A stretch of 64,000 nt of DNA from Diploscapter coronatus (GCA_964036155.1 OZ038422.1:29163201-29227200); one strand, 5' to 3'; numbered from the stretch's first letter, positions 13,511-27,100 are shown. Notes: generated by a model from the letters alone, not told the origin. A program made the numbers and translations.

Positions 13511-15075
13511 AATGTTCTAGAAAGAGACCGATTTCTAGAAAAAAAAACAAACGAAAAAATGATACGGAAAAATCTGAAAAATGCAAATGCAAATTCAAAT
13601 TTTTCTATATCATTTCGCCCTCAGCTTGCCATGGCAAAAACCGTGACACTATTTTAATGCTAATTTGTGGGGGCATATTTTGTAAATCGCCTGGATTTTT
13701 AAAATTCACCGCGCGCCCCGCCCCTTTTCTTTGAAACTTCGAATATCGATAGAATACGATTAGCTAGGAGAAGTAGACTTGTAATTTCTTTGTAAGAAAA
13801 TTATATTTTTAAACGATTCTACAAGTTTGCTACTTTACAGTGATAATTTTGACACGATGTAAAAATAGTGCCTTACAAAAATTATCCTTTCTCTGAAATT
13901 GTATAGAATTTTATCGGGCCGTTTGGGAAAATCGCAGCTTTTTTTCCAGATTGCCTTCTCCCCTATCAGTTGTAATTTGATGTTTGAAAATTGAAAATGC
14001 TCAAGTTTTGTAACTTTTATTGTATTTAGAAGGATTTCTTGAGCTTTCTGTAAAAGTTTATCCTACTCTTTAAAAGGACGAACTTTCCAAGCAAGTTCAA
14101 AAATTTGACAAGACTTTAGAACGAACCTTTCAAATATCGTTGTTATTTGTGATATCCCCAAATGTTTACTCTTACGAACATAATAGTCAAATCGCAGCCG
14201 TATATCATACGTAAAATATTCCGTCCTATTGTATTTTATTTGGACACGAAATGAAGAATTTTCACATTACACTACTAGCTAAAGGAATTTTGAAAATTGC
14301 ACGAACAAGAAAAAAACTGGAACAAAAATGAGGGGAGACCTAAAAAGTCATGCGGTGCCCGAAAAACAGTAGTGAAATTGGCATAAACACAATGCAGCAC
14401 GGCATTTCCAAATTTTTATTACAAAAACAACTAGAAACAAGTGGGTTAGGGAAAAAGACAAAAGTCGGTCTCAAAACGTCGGTTCGAGATTTTTCCTGCC
14501 ATCAGCTAATATCAGACCGATTTTATGTATCGTTTTTCAGGTAAATTTATCGTAAAATACGTTTTAGAAAAAAAATCTCTAAAAATGAGCAACAAATAGC
14601 ATGAAAGCCCTCCAAATATTTAACAAGATTATTTCATAAAATTGCCGGTTTTCGAAATTCTGAAATACTACTAGAATCTTCTAGAAATGCTATAATACTC
14701 TCTACTGTTCTAGAAAAAGTAAGTGACACTTCGGCAAAATGATAAATGGATCGACGAAATAATTACAAGTATTTCTAAATAAGAAAAATAGGGAATATGG
14801 TACTCTCTCAAACAAATTCGGGCGAAAAAATCGACCATCTTTATTTTTTTGAGAGAATAGAGATTTATAGAATGCGAATTTTTTATTTTTCTCTTGAAAA
14901 GTCATCCATTTCATAAGAAAAATCGCTAAATTAAAACAAGAAATGGATGAATCTTCGGAAAAACCCCTCGATTTCTAGACCTAACATTTAACATTTTTAT
15001 AGGAAAATTGTTCTAGGAAATTTGGTAAATTAGAAATAAAAGGTTACATTTCGAGAAAATAGATTTTCAGACCTC
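13511..15075. other. Convergent 3' region between the RIPOR-like gene and the ADP/ATP carrier
   Basis: No gene was recognised. The strand facing the carrier has several TTTATT (AATAAA on the minus strand), for example near 14407 and 14836, that could serve its poly(A) site. TCGGTCT near 14463 and AGACCGA near 14514 could pair as a weak hairpin stem. Confidence 0.4.
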
Positions 15076-17613
15076 CTAATAGAGTTTCTCGGTTTCGTTG
15101 TAGAGGGCCAAAACGAGCGCGGCACCCCAGCCTCGCAACGCGTTCACTAATGCTCCGTTGAAGAATGCCTTCCAGCCCTCGTGTACAAGGATGTACTGAA
15201 AAATTCGGGATCTTTATTTTTATAGAGCATTACATTTTTTATCTTTCCGAAACTCCGAGAACGTTCATTCCCAAAATGATAAATAATTTTTTTTATTTAT
15301 CCCAGAGCAACTCGATTACGATTCTTTTTTCCAAAATATCTAGAACACATATTTTTCACGAAAGGATCTTCAAAGTGCTATTTCGAAGAATATTTTAGAC
15401 TTTTTTTAAATTTGTTTAACCTTGGCGCATCCGATCGTTCCCTTGAAAGGCATCTGCTTCTTGCCTGCATTCATCATCAATCGTCTGCGAATTGTGTCCA
15501 GGGGGTAGCCGAGATACGCCGCGACCAGGGTGACGACCTGAAAATTAAAATTTTTCCTATTTTTGTTTGTTTTATAAAAAAAAAACGATCAATGGGTCTC
15601 ATACATTAGACCTATCTCAAAAGGACCAAATTTGATCAACTTTTGAAACGTACCTCGTTCGTTTTTCTAATTTTTATTAAACTTATTTTTAATTTCAAAT
15701 TTGTAGAACTACAAAGAGGAGATTCAACAGATTATCTTTAAAATCAACATTTAGAGTCTTTTTTGAAACATATCAATTATTTTATTTTGAACAATTCCAA
15801 AATAGGAACTCAACAGACTATCCTCAAAATCAATTTAGTTTTCTTGAAATTTTTAATTAAAAAATTGAGCAAGATAGACTAACAAATTAGTCTCAATACC
15901 TAGAAATATAAAGATTTTCTGAAGCATATCTTTTATTTTCAATTCTGCACGCACCTGCCCTAAAGCGAAGGCCCGCCAGAATCCGAGCCTCTGGCCGTCC
16001 TTGGCGAAGTAGGGTTTTCCCGAATCGAATAGCCCATAATAGAATCCTCGGTAAATGAAAATGTATTGGATCGATGGTACGAGCCCTCTGAAAACTTCTT
16101 TTATTTGAGTTGTAATCCACAGAAAAAAAATCTCGTTTGTTTAATTTCATCTTCTCTAACCTGTAAAGTCCCTGCATGCCGTCGTGTTTCGCGATTTTCA
16201 TCGTGCAGTCGAAAATCCCTGTGAATTCTCGGTTCTAGAAAATATATATATTTTTTCTATTTTTGAAGAATAAATTTCAAATTTTATTGTTTTTTTTTAT
16301 TTTCGTGAAGATATTTTCATTTGCTTATTTTTCAGGAAACTGACCGTTTTAGCCTTGCCCATATCTACCGCCAATCTCGTTCTGATGACCTCTAGTGGGT
16401 AGATGATGATGATCGTTGCGACACCCCCGGTCGCGGCCGCAGTTAGATTCCCTGAAATTGGTCTCCTTAAACCTTTCTTTATGAAAAAGTTAGCTTTCCC
16501 TTCTCCGACACTTTCTTTTACAAGAAAATTCTCACACACACACACACACAAACATTCGCTTCTTTTCTCCATTACCCGCGAAAAACCTGGCGTGATTGGT
16601 CTTCGGATCGACACCAGCGACGAACCACTTCTTGAAGTAGTTGATGAACGCGAAGCCCAGCGACTCCCAAAAATGTTAAGATAATTATCCCCTAATTAAC
16701 TGAGTTAATTGCTCATTTATCCAAAATTAATTGTCCAATTTTGATAATTACCTGACTGCAGGCTCGAAGAATGTTCACCCAGTTGCCGCGCCAGAACGAA
16801 AGGAAGCCCTGAAATCGGTAATTGTCTGGGTAATTAAAGGCCAATTAGGATAAGCATCTAATTGCCCTGATATCTCTAGTTAATTACCTGCTCCTTGGGC
16901 AGTCGGAGAAAGCAGTCAACCATGCCCTTGTATCGTTTGTCGACTGCAATCGTCTCTTGGCCGCTTTGAAGCTGAAAAATTGAATAAGCTTCAGGAAAAT
17001 CGGGATTCTCAGATTTTTAAGTATTTTCAATTCTTCTTTCGCCAATATCATGTAGCAAATTTAAAGATTTAGAAACATGACTTCTCCAAAATATCATTCC
17101 TCGGAATTTTTTTTTCAGAAAATATGCATGAAAAAATATACAAATTTCAAAATGATAAAATCAGGATCTTTATCTTCGCAAACATGAGACCGCTCAAGCA
17201 ACCTGCAGCACTAATTTGACCCTTTCGATGGGAGCGACGACGGTTTTGGCGATGGCCGCAGCGAACGCCCCAGCCACGAAGTCCTTCGAGAAGCGCACCG
17301 CATCTTTTCGCTCCACCACTTAAAGTTCTCTTGCTTGAATTCAAAGTTGTACTTTTAAACTTTTTAATTTGATCTTCTTTGTGGTTATTTTTAAAGACCT
17401 CCTGGAAAGTCGATCTAATTCACGACCCACCCATTTGCGAGTTTCGCCAACTTTTGAGAAAAATAGCATCATTTTAGCAAAATTAACTAAAAACTTGGAC
17501 CAACTCGTCAAGAATGTTTATTTTTCAAAAATATTCGTAAAAATAAATAAAATTTTATTTCTTTCAAAATTCAAGGTCTCACGTTTAGTCACTACCGAGT
17601 CCCGATTTGACAT
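15076..17613 (-). CDS. ADP/ATP translocase-like mitochondrial carrier (divergent ANT)
   Basis: The family exchanges ADP and ATP across the mitochondrial inner membrane. Ten phase-consistent exons give 308 aa: 17583-17613, 17203-17318, 16888-16971, 16752-16808, 16576-16663, 16345-16451, 16161-16234, 15955-16087, 15421-15537 and 15076-15195. All three carrier repeats show the P-x-[DE]-x-x-[RK] motif: APIERVK, YPLEVIR and YPLDTIR. Family-specific segments include [55 protein letters not shown] and a C-terminal [19 protein letters not shown]. Oddities: the ANT signature RRRMMM reads RRRLMM (residues 247-252), and the helix-2 segment after WRGN..R appears one residue shorter and lacks the usual Pro. 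It is therefore probably a diverged paralogue. It lies 0.56 kb downstream of skih-2 on the same strand. Confidence 0.9.
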
Positions 17614-17666
17614 CGTGCCGAAATAGTAGAGAATTCGAATAGAGCGCGTCCTTCTCGGCAAAGGCC

Positions 17667-17689
17667 TCACATATGGAATGTGCGAATTT
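17667..17689 (-). promoter_or_regulatory. Candidate spliced-leader acceptor and start-stop uORF upstream of the carrier
   Basis: On the minus strand ATTTTTTTCAG is followed by exon-like sequence starting at 17689, 76 nt upstream of the carrier ATG (17611-17613). The first ATG after this acceptor is followed at once by TGA (17672 down to 17667), a minimal start-stop uORF. The splice role is inferred from consensus only. Confidence 0.4.
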
Positions 17690-18171
17690 CTGAAAAAAAT
17701 AATAGTAAAGTCAAAATAAGTTCAAATAACGAGCGTAGTTCTGAGCTAAACGCGTAAAATCAAAGCGAATCGAGAAAGATAAAATGCACAAATATTTTAC
17801 TCAAAGCCAATCACAAATCACGTCTTCGATAAAATATCACAGATCATAGAAAAAAGCAAATAACGTCATTTTCAAAAAATAAAACCCGATTCGATAAAAA
17901 ATTTAACTTTTTTAAAGAAAAGGTAGATAGCATTGATTGGAAAAAGATAAATTCTGGGCAGGAAGAGAGGCGAAAAACCATGAGGTTCAAAGATGTTTCT
18001 TAAATTCTAGAGATAAAAAAGAAAAACAAACAAAATAAAATGATGAACAAATAAAAAAAAAAGATAAATATTTCAAAGAAAAATGGAATTGAAAGTTCAA
18101 GAAAAACTTTCCCGCTTTAAAAAAGAAGGGAAGAGAAGAAAAACATAAAATCATTAATGAAAAAATCAAAA

Positions 18172-21100
18172 TTATTCAGTAGTGTAAAGACTGGCGGCGA
18201 AAACGATGTCCCTCTTTATCGCGGCGCTGACTTCCTCCATCTTCTCGAACAGCGTCGGGTCGCCCACAATTCGGGCCGCATTTCTGCAAATTAATTTTTG
18301 TCTAAGTTATCATCTTCTTATTCAGACTTTCAAGAGTTGCCGAATAATATCAATCTGTTATGATTTTCATTTAAAAATTGTTCAACATTTTTTCCCTTCA
18401 AAAATATTCTAAGTTCCAAAAGTTATTCGTTTTGAAATTCTTACCTGACGTCCTTAACGACTTCTCCCAGCCTCTGAATGCAGCGCACAATCTGGCCCTC
18501 CTGACAATCAGTGATCTGCATGATTTCGGCGAAGGGCTGAAACTTTTATCTGATAATTTGAAAATTTGTAATTTTAACGCAGAAAAAGTGGACAAGCTTA
18601 TAGAAAATAACAATAAAATGGGTTGTACCATTTTTTCAACGGGGAAAGTGGGACAGATTGAGACGCTGACAATTTAACAGTAAAGAAAGATAAAAAAAAA
18701 ATCCTTATCTAACCTATTGAAAACTTTCATAAAGTATTCTTTCACGAGTTGGTAAGAATCACGGATTTAAAAAAAGCCTCTTTCAAAACTCGCCTTTCCC
18801 ATGGCCCACTCGTAGACGACTTCCATGAGTTCGTACTGAATCTCGTCTCTGGGCGCCACGATATTCGCCCTCACAGCCTTCACTGCTTCATCGATTTTCT
18901 TCGACTGCTCCTGGCAAATCTCTTGCAGCTGAAGTTAGTTTGATTTATGCATTTTTACATAAGTTTCAACATTTTCTATAAAACGTTAAAAAGCAATTCA
19001 ATATCTTTTTTCAGAAAAGAAACTAACTTCAACAAAAATGGAGCCCTTGGGGAATTTCACTTCCTGGTTTCCGGTTTTGGTTTGGCAAGTGGTCGAAGAA
19101 ATTAGGGCGGCCACCTGAATTTTGTTTGTATTTTTAGAGAATTAAAAAATCACCTCCGCGAAGTTCCGATTATGCAGCTTGTAGCTCAGAATAAGTTCAG
19201 TTATAAAAAGTTCCTGAAAATTTGATTATCTTTTTTTCTAAAATAAAAAAAATCACCTGATGATGTATTTCACAGGCCACTCGTCCCTTGAACTTGACCA
19301 TGTTCTCGTCCGAAATATAGTCCAGGTATTTGAGCACCTGAAAATTGAAAAAAAAAATAAAATTTTATGAAGATGTTTCAAGAAAATCGATAAAATCATG
19401 TGATAAATTATTCCCTAGTGTTAGCACAAAACTCCTTACAAACTAAAAATAAGTTTCAAAATTTTGATAATTAATGAAGAAGAAAGTCGTTTATAATATA
19501 ATGACCGTTTTATTCTGAAGTAGATTGCCTTCTCTTTGTTTCGCCACAATGCAAGATTTCGAAACTATTTTTTTCAAAGTTTGCATAGAAATAAATAAAA
19601 ACTTCTGTATTCTATTCTCTAATAATTATTCTCATAAAAGTAAGCTATTGTCAAAAAAAATAAAAAGCTTACATTCAAACGGTTCTTGTAATCCTCGCTG
19701 AGCATCAGTGCGCTGCTTGACAGGGAATGCTTCAAAGCCTCAACTTCCCTCTCGATCACGCACTTTTGACGGATGTAGCGAATCTGAAATGTATATTTTT
19801 TCTATTTTATAAATTCAACCAGCTGTATCCAATTTACTATTTCTCCTAACAGTTCAAAATAATCAAAGGATTTCTTGAAGCATATCATTTACCATTAAAG
19901 ATTTCCTTCTATTGATTTTTTATAGATAAACATCGTCAAGTCAGAAAAGACTTATGATTATTTGATTAGGAATTTAAAGATATTTTTGAAACCTATTGTT
20001 TCGAGGGAAAAAATAACCCACGTGTTCCAGTAAATTCTCGCAGGATTTGGCCGGATAGTCCGCAGAAGTGGCCGCGTTTTCTTGACTAATTACAGTGTCA
20101 ATCTGAAAAAAGCGAATAAAACTTGAGGAAAATGCATGGTTTTGAAAAACAAGACTCACCAAGAAAGATAAATCCAATTCCTTGACAGCGTTCTTGATAT
20201 CTGTTGAGAGCGTGTACATCTGAGAGTTGAATTTTTAAAATTAGCTTCAAAGTTTCTCAAAAACTCGCAATTCGAAATTGAAAACAATCCGAATTTGGAC
20301 TCGTCTATCAAAAAATCATGAAATTTTATCGAATGTTTCAACATTTTCATAAATAACATAGATTTTCGCTGAAACTGATTGTTGATCCCTTCTTTGGTTG
20401 GAAAAAATAAAATCAGCAAAAATACCTGAATCGTTCCATCCCGAATTTCATTGCTGACTTTGTCAATCTGCAGGACCAAAGAGTACAATTTTTCCGGGAT
20501 CTGATCGAATCTGAAAATTTTAAAATGACACTTCTTGAAATAACCCTGAATCTATTTTCGAATTTCAAAATCCACATATTTTTCTATCTTTTTACTTCAG
20601 TGAGAAAAAGTCTGATCTTCAATTTTCCTAAATTTTAGTTTTCTACTTCTGTGAAAATATTCTTGATTTCTAAATGTGTCTAAACTCCTGTAACTCTTTG
20701 AAAATACTTGTAGGTCAGTTGGTCATTTGTCCGAATTCAAAAGTTATAGGTTGTTTCAGAATTCCTTCTTCTTTTTCTCTTTCATTCACTTTCTATTTTC
20801 CTTTCTGTCTATAGGAATATCCCTTTCACTAATAATTGCGAGCGCTCTAAGTTTCGACCCATAATGACCGTGCGCAAATTCTTATAAATCCAGTTTCCCC
20901 GTTTCTCTTTCCCTATGAAATAATTACCTATATCCTCTAATGTATTAGGATACTCCACCAAAACCAGAAAATATACGACAATGAAAACCTGAAGCCATTC
21001 CGTAAATAGTCTTTACTCTACACATTTATAAATATAAAGCGCAACTATCCTACTTTTTCTGGAGAAATGGCTATTTACCTATCGTTGATTTTCCTATTGA

Positions 21101-24100
21101 TTTATGCCAGACCAGGTTAGATTTTGGGTGAAAACAAAAGATTAGGTAATTTGGAAATTTTAGGACATGCTGAAATTGGTGCCTCTTCAGACTTAAATTG
21201 CGATTTTGGTAGCTTGTGCAGGTGGAGAAATGTCACCGGGTCAGGTATGGCAACCATTTCAGCAATCTTTGTAAATTTTAGGCTCATTAACGTTTAAGAT
21301 TTCGAATACAAGAAGCGAAATTTTGAAACGTTTTTATAAATTTTAGCCGACTCTGGAGATTTTGGTATTTCGAACCGAGTTGAGCCCGGACCTGGGACTT
21401 TTATCATGCCTATGGACGAGGGAGATGGTAAGTTGAGATACCATTTTTACCAAGACTGATACCAGCTTTACCAAAAATCCCATTATCCAGAGTCCGGCTT
21501 TGCCTATACGATGGGTTTGATGGGACGAACCGTAGCCCTTTTGGTATCCGAAGTGGTAAATTGTCAGCTGGGTGGTGCAAGTTTGCAATATTGGTACTAC
21601 AAAACGGGTCCCGCCGCGTCACTGGAAGTCTGCATCCGACAACCACCCGGGAATTTGGAACCGACTGGGCTAAGGTAGGAAGTTTTATCAAAAACTTATA
21701 GGTTTCACAATTTGGTTTAATTATTCTTTCAAATTTACGACCTTAATATGCCTCGTGATCTATAATTTTGCAATAAGTTTCAAAAAAAGTCGCTGGATGT
21801 GCGAAACCAAAAAATAACTTTAGTATATCTCTAGTCAAGTTCTATTCTCTGATAAACCTCAAACTTAGCTTGATTTAAACCAAGAATAGTTTATTTGGTC
21901 TATGGAATTTGCCATAGTTTTACCGATAAGTTTCACATTTTCAAGAAAGAACGAACAATCCTGCTATTAGTCTATTGTCGTCTTTCGCGCCTATATTTCG
22001 AAAAATGACGTAACATTTTAGATGCTACGAAGGTGCCTCGCCGAATTATGGCAGAGTGTGGAGTTTTCGAGCAATCGAGTTACCCCCGATTGGTCAGCCC
22101 TTCGAGGTAATCATTCAAGAACCATCAAATTTCGAAAACCATTCCCAAAATTTAGCTCATTTTCCGCTCCTACTACAGCCCGCCTACGGATATCATAGCT
22201 CTTGACAACATCACCTATTCTGCCGCTCTATGTCGTAAGTTTTCAATTCTATCTACAAGCATTTAACCTGTTTACGAAAGTTTTGCCAGAAACTCATTTC
22301 GTTGTGACCTTTCAGCCGAAAATTCTACCCAACTCACCCACCACTCGGCAATTCGACCAAAGAGAAGTCCACCTTTGATCGGAATAAAGGATTGGGAAGC
22401 CTATCGAAGATCTCAGCACTACAAGGGCGAACCGATGATAATTGTCGCTCAGGACGTGGGTCAGCCCACTACTACTACTATGCCATCGACAACCACAAAA
22501 TTTGACTTCGAAAGAAGCGCCCTCCTCGGAACCCACTTCGTCTTCAAGGACCCAATCCTACAACCAACCTCAACCACCGCGACTATCATTCTACCATCTT
22601 CTTCAAGCCCCACTTCTACAACGACAGAGCCACCAAAATCTTCTAGTACCACTAGTACCACCGAGCTACCATCTACCAGCTCAGAATCATCGACTATAGT
22701 TTCTACCACCGCAGTGACCACGACGTCAAACCCGAATCAAGGAAGTGATTCCATTGAGAACTTCGTCAAATTCATTAAACAAACCGCTCCAGTCCTTCCC
22801 TATATTCCGTCTTTCGTGCGGAGCTTGACAGGGTTGGATCCGCGATACGCCTCGGCTGCGATTGGCTCTGCCGATCTATCAAATTCCGCAGCATTCACGC
22901 TACCCGAAGCACCACCTACTTTAATCCCAGAAATTCCCGAAATCCCCGATATGAGGCGGGCACCGGTGCACACCACCCAAATCTACCACACCGATATGGA
23001 CACCAGTCAGATCAACAATAATAATCCTTCTACGGAGGATTCGGAATCTCTGTTGAGCATCGCTGAGAAGGCCGGAATCATTAGTTCTTCCGACTTGAAA
23101 ACGACGATGCTACCTCCGATTGTTCCAATGAACGCCTACGGGCTCGGCGCAACGAAGCTACCGATCAAGAAAACGAAGGATGCGGTTCCGATCTACCCTA
23201 GGGGCCTTGTGAGATCGAAGTCCAAAACTTTCAAGTCCGATTCCGATCTAGCTGAGCACGAGCGAATCAAAGGCTTGAAGAAGGACTGGGACAACCCTGA
23301 GAAGCTACTCGCTAAGGTCTTCAAAGCCGCTACGACCACGACTTCACATCCAGAATTGGTTCAACGACCCCAGCTCCGCCCGAAGGCTAATATTCAACCG
23401 ACTACGACTCAGCCGCTGACGATCTTCAAGAATCCTCTGCCAGTCGAGAATGAGGTTGCCGGAAAACTCGCTAGTTTGACGAAGAATCTAAGCCCTACTC
23501 AACTGAACGAGATCAAGATGCTGCGTAACATCCCCGATTTCCAGGGATTGGTCAAAGGCATGGACTTCTCGCTGATCACCAAGGGCAACGCGGGATACCA
23601 GGCACTGAAGAACGAGTTCATCAGGAGGCTGATGATGCGCAATCTCGGACTTCCGTTCACGACGAATGAAACCAAAATAGCCCCGAAACCTATTGTCCCA
23701 GTAAAAGTCACCAGACGAATGATGGCCGAGAAGCAGAAACGGTTGATGCTGAATCGAGAAAGAAAATTCAACCGAAAAAGATTCTATAGAAATCGATAAA
23801 ATTAGAGTTGTCAAATTTTCATGGCTTGAAAAGTGCTACTTCTTAGGGCTTTTTATAGCATTTTTCAGGCCTGATTTTTTCAGCAGACCTCAAAAATCTA
23901 GTCATTTTCTGCTCAAGTTTCTAAGTTATTAAATAAAGATTTCTATCAACCAAAATTTGAGTTTTTTTTTTTAGATTTTTAAAAGGTTCAGAACCTGAAA
24001 TATCTCTGAATTTTACAAATCTCAAATTTTTAGAATCGACCAACAATGGTGCCGAGGAAAGTGCAGGTGGAACGTTTGGAGACGATTCTGATTTGATGAT

Positions 24101-27100
24101 GATGGCCATGTCAAGCAGCTCTAGTTCTATGACGAAAAGCTCGATGCTAACCGATTTTCAAGGGAACGGTAGGTTTTAAAAAATTCCAAAGAAAAATCAC
24201 ATTCGCTACCCAGCTTTCCTTTAGAAGCTAATTAAATCGATTGACTCAATAAAGATTTTCGAAAGAAATGATAAATTTCAAAATTTTCAAATAACTAGAT
24301 ATAAAAGACATGTGGTATGTCCTATCTGTGCGAAACTCGTATTCTAATTTCTAATTCTAGCTATACAAAAAATAGATAATTGACCAATTATCTCATTAAT
24401 TCCCCAATTTAGAAGTCTCAGTCCCAACCGACTTCGCACCGCCCCCTCCTCGAGACCCGTTTCTGGCTCAATCCTCACCTAACCTAAACCGACCAGTACA
24501 TTTAGCAGCGCCTACTGCAAGCGGTGAAGAACTTAGGTAGAACTTTGAAAAAAACTATCCTAGACAGTTTTCAAGGCCTATCTCTTATTATAGGATGAGG
24601 AATATAATTTTAGATCAGTAACTACCGTACCTCACTCTTCCAACATTGCCGGACCTCGTCAAGGACCACTTTTCAAACCACGCTGTCCGGGAATAGATTG
24701 CACTTTTGATGATCATGTAAGTCGCCAATTAACTCAAACTAATTAGCGAGTTAATTAGGGAGACAATTAGGCTAATTAAGAGGCTGTGCAACTACGTCAC
24801 GAGCGAGAAGAACACCTCGAATTTGGTCGACGCTAGAAGTCTCCATGATTGGATGATCACATCTCAAGGGGTGCTAAATTCGTTGACAGGGATCCCGAAC
24901 GATCTTTCGAAAAGTTCGTCTTTTTAGACTACTGAAATTCGATCGAAATGATGTAATAGGTTGAGCTATGTTATGAACATGTTTCTTAAATCTCGGCCAT
25001 TGAAGAGCAATATCAATACGACTAAGTGATTTTAAAATCCGTATTATTTTGAAATATATCATTTTTCCCTAAATTTCATCTCTTCAAAAATTTCCAGATG
25101 GAGGTTCATTCATCTACGCTGGTGGGAAGGAAGTCTCCTCTCTCGACACTTTCATTCTCTCCTCCAATGAGCCTGTGCAAATCACCGAACCTTCCCGATT
25201 GGACTTTTTCGTTTATCAAGCCGGAATTAAAGGACGGTTTCGAGTGTGCATCGATAGTTTGGTGGATTGTGCGCTGGTTTTGAAAGGTTCGGATTTTATT
25301 TTTTTTGCAAAAATAATTTTCTCCTAAATTAATTTTAAAATTGTAGGTTCCGATATAGATACGGATTCTCAACGATGGAAAAACTACTACGTAGAACTAC
25401 GACCCGGGAAACACGTGGTATGGTTTTTGGTAAAAATATTAGATCACCGAATTCTGAACTCAGGTCCATTTTATCGCGGACAAGCTCCAAGACAACTACG
25501 CTATTGGGCTAGACCATATTCAATTGTTGAACCGATTAGGAACCGCCGCGCAAAATTGTTGATTTTTTTTCGCGATTTTAATAATTTGAATAAAATTTTC
25601 GTGCCTGATTTTGCCACTCTGATATTTGGTCGCTTCCAGAGCAAAGTCATTTTTGTCGCTTTTGTCGACCTGAAATATGCTTTTTCCGGAGATAATAGTC
25701 CTTATTTTTCAATTTTCACTCAGCCATGCTCATTTTTCCGCCTGTATTGAAGCATAGGACAGGAGAATATATTTTTATCGCGTGAAAAAGCGAGGAATCA
25801 AATAATGGTATATAAAATGCATCTAACATTGAAGTACGATAATAGGCGTCTGACATGCCCGCCGAAATCTGCAAAAGTTTTGCATGCAAAGAGCCTTCGT
25901 TAATCAGCATGACTGAGCGATTTTTTTTTTTATTTTTCGGCAATTTCTTATACAAATTGAACGCTCCATAACACGAACAATTTTTCCTTAGGGTTTGAAA
26001 ATGAGATTATCGTATTCTTCCAAATTTTCGAATATTAACAAATATACCATGTTTCAAATCAGCCTATTATACCAGCTATTTGTTTTTAATTTCTAAAAAA
26101 TCCAAAAGCTGACCTTGAGAGCTTTCTTGGCGATTCCAATAACGCACTCCGGTGCGATGTCGCAGAATTTGAAGTAGACGATCGTGGAATTTTTGTCCTG
26201 TTCCTGTTTGTAGGCCGGATTCAAACCATACAGGCCGAATTCGATAGAGCCTTCCAGAAGGTTAGTCTCCTCGAGCCAGGCTTTTTCCTGAAATTTCTTT
26301 AAATTTTTAGAAGATCCCTTTAAAATTTTCCATAACTGCCTTGAAAGTATTCCTAAATTAACAAAGAAAGACGATCTTTTTTTTTTTAATTTCTCCGTCG
26401 CTTTTTACAAGGAAAAAATGTAGAATTTTCAAGAGAATTTATATTTTTTGTCAGAAATGATTAAATTCCATGATTTTCCCGATTTTTCTAGAAAAATCCT
26501 ACCTCCTCAGACTTCTTCCAAAACGCCTCCGCTTGTTTTTTGCAGAGTGTGACGTCAGCATCTTCCTTCGTAGCACAAGGCACCAGCACTTGCATCATGT
26601 TCTTATTTTGGTTGTGCTGGAATTTTTAGAATAAGTTTCACAAGGAACATATTTTGAATGAATTATTTCATGATTAATTCTGTGTGGGCTACGCGAACTA
26701 CGATTAAAATAATTATTTGCAGACGAATTGATTATTCAATAATATTTTCTTTCTATTGTATTGGTGATGCAATTGATTGGGACGTACTTTCAGGAAATTT
26801 CATCAACGTATGACAATTCCTCTTCGAGAATTTTGAGGACGAAAAAACCTACCAGCATGAACACGCAGGGAGCGTTTTGGAGTGCGTGGGCGGCACTGCT
26901 GACGATCACGATTCTCCCCGTTTGCATCCATTTGTCCACTGCCGGCTGAGCGAAGATCTTGGGCATCAATTGGCATCTCGCCAAAACGAACTTCTGTAGA
27001 ACGTCGTGGTAGTCCTGAATCGATTTGGGCTGAAATGAATTCATTTTAATATGCTCGCAAAGAAAACGTGGATCAAAATTTCTTGTCAAATTTTTACTAG

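Noticed and set aside
20657..20679. 23-nt micro-exon for the skih-2 gap
   Set aside because: Phase fits, but the peptide has no resemblance to Ski2 and the splice sites are weak.
23488..23814. 108-codon antisense frame under the MAM gene
   Set aside because: Shadow of the long, in-frame MAM exon on the plus strand; no splice signals or homology.
25565..25690. Minus-strand open stretch after a TTTCAG, tested as the missing skih-2 exon
   Set aside because: No donor gives the required phase and it has no Ski2 similarity.
25415..25750. 111-codon plus-strand frame after the second MAM domain
   Set aside because: The true MAM ending ([13 protein letters not shown]) uses a splice at 25417/25464 in another frame, with a stop at 25562.
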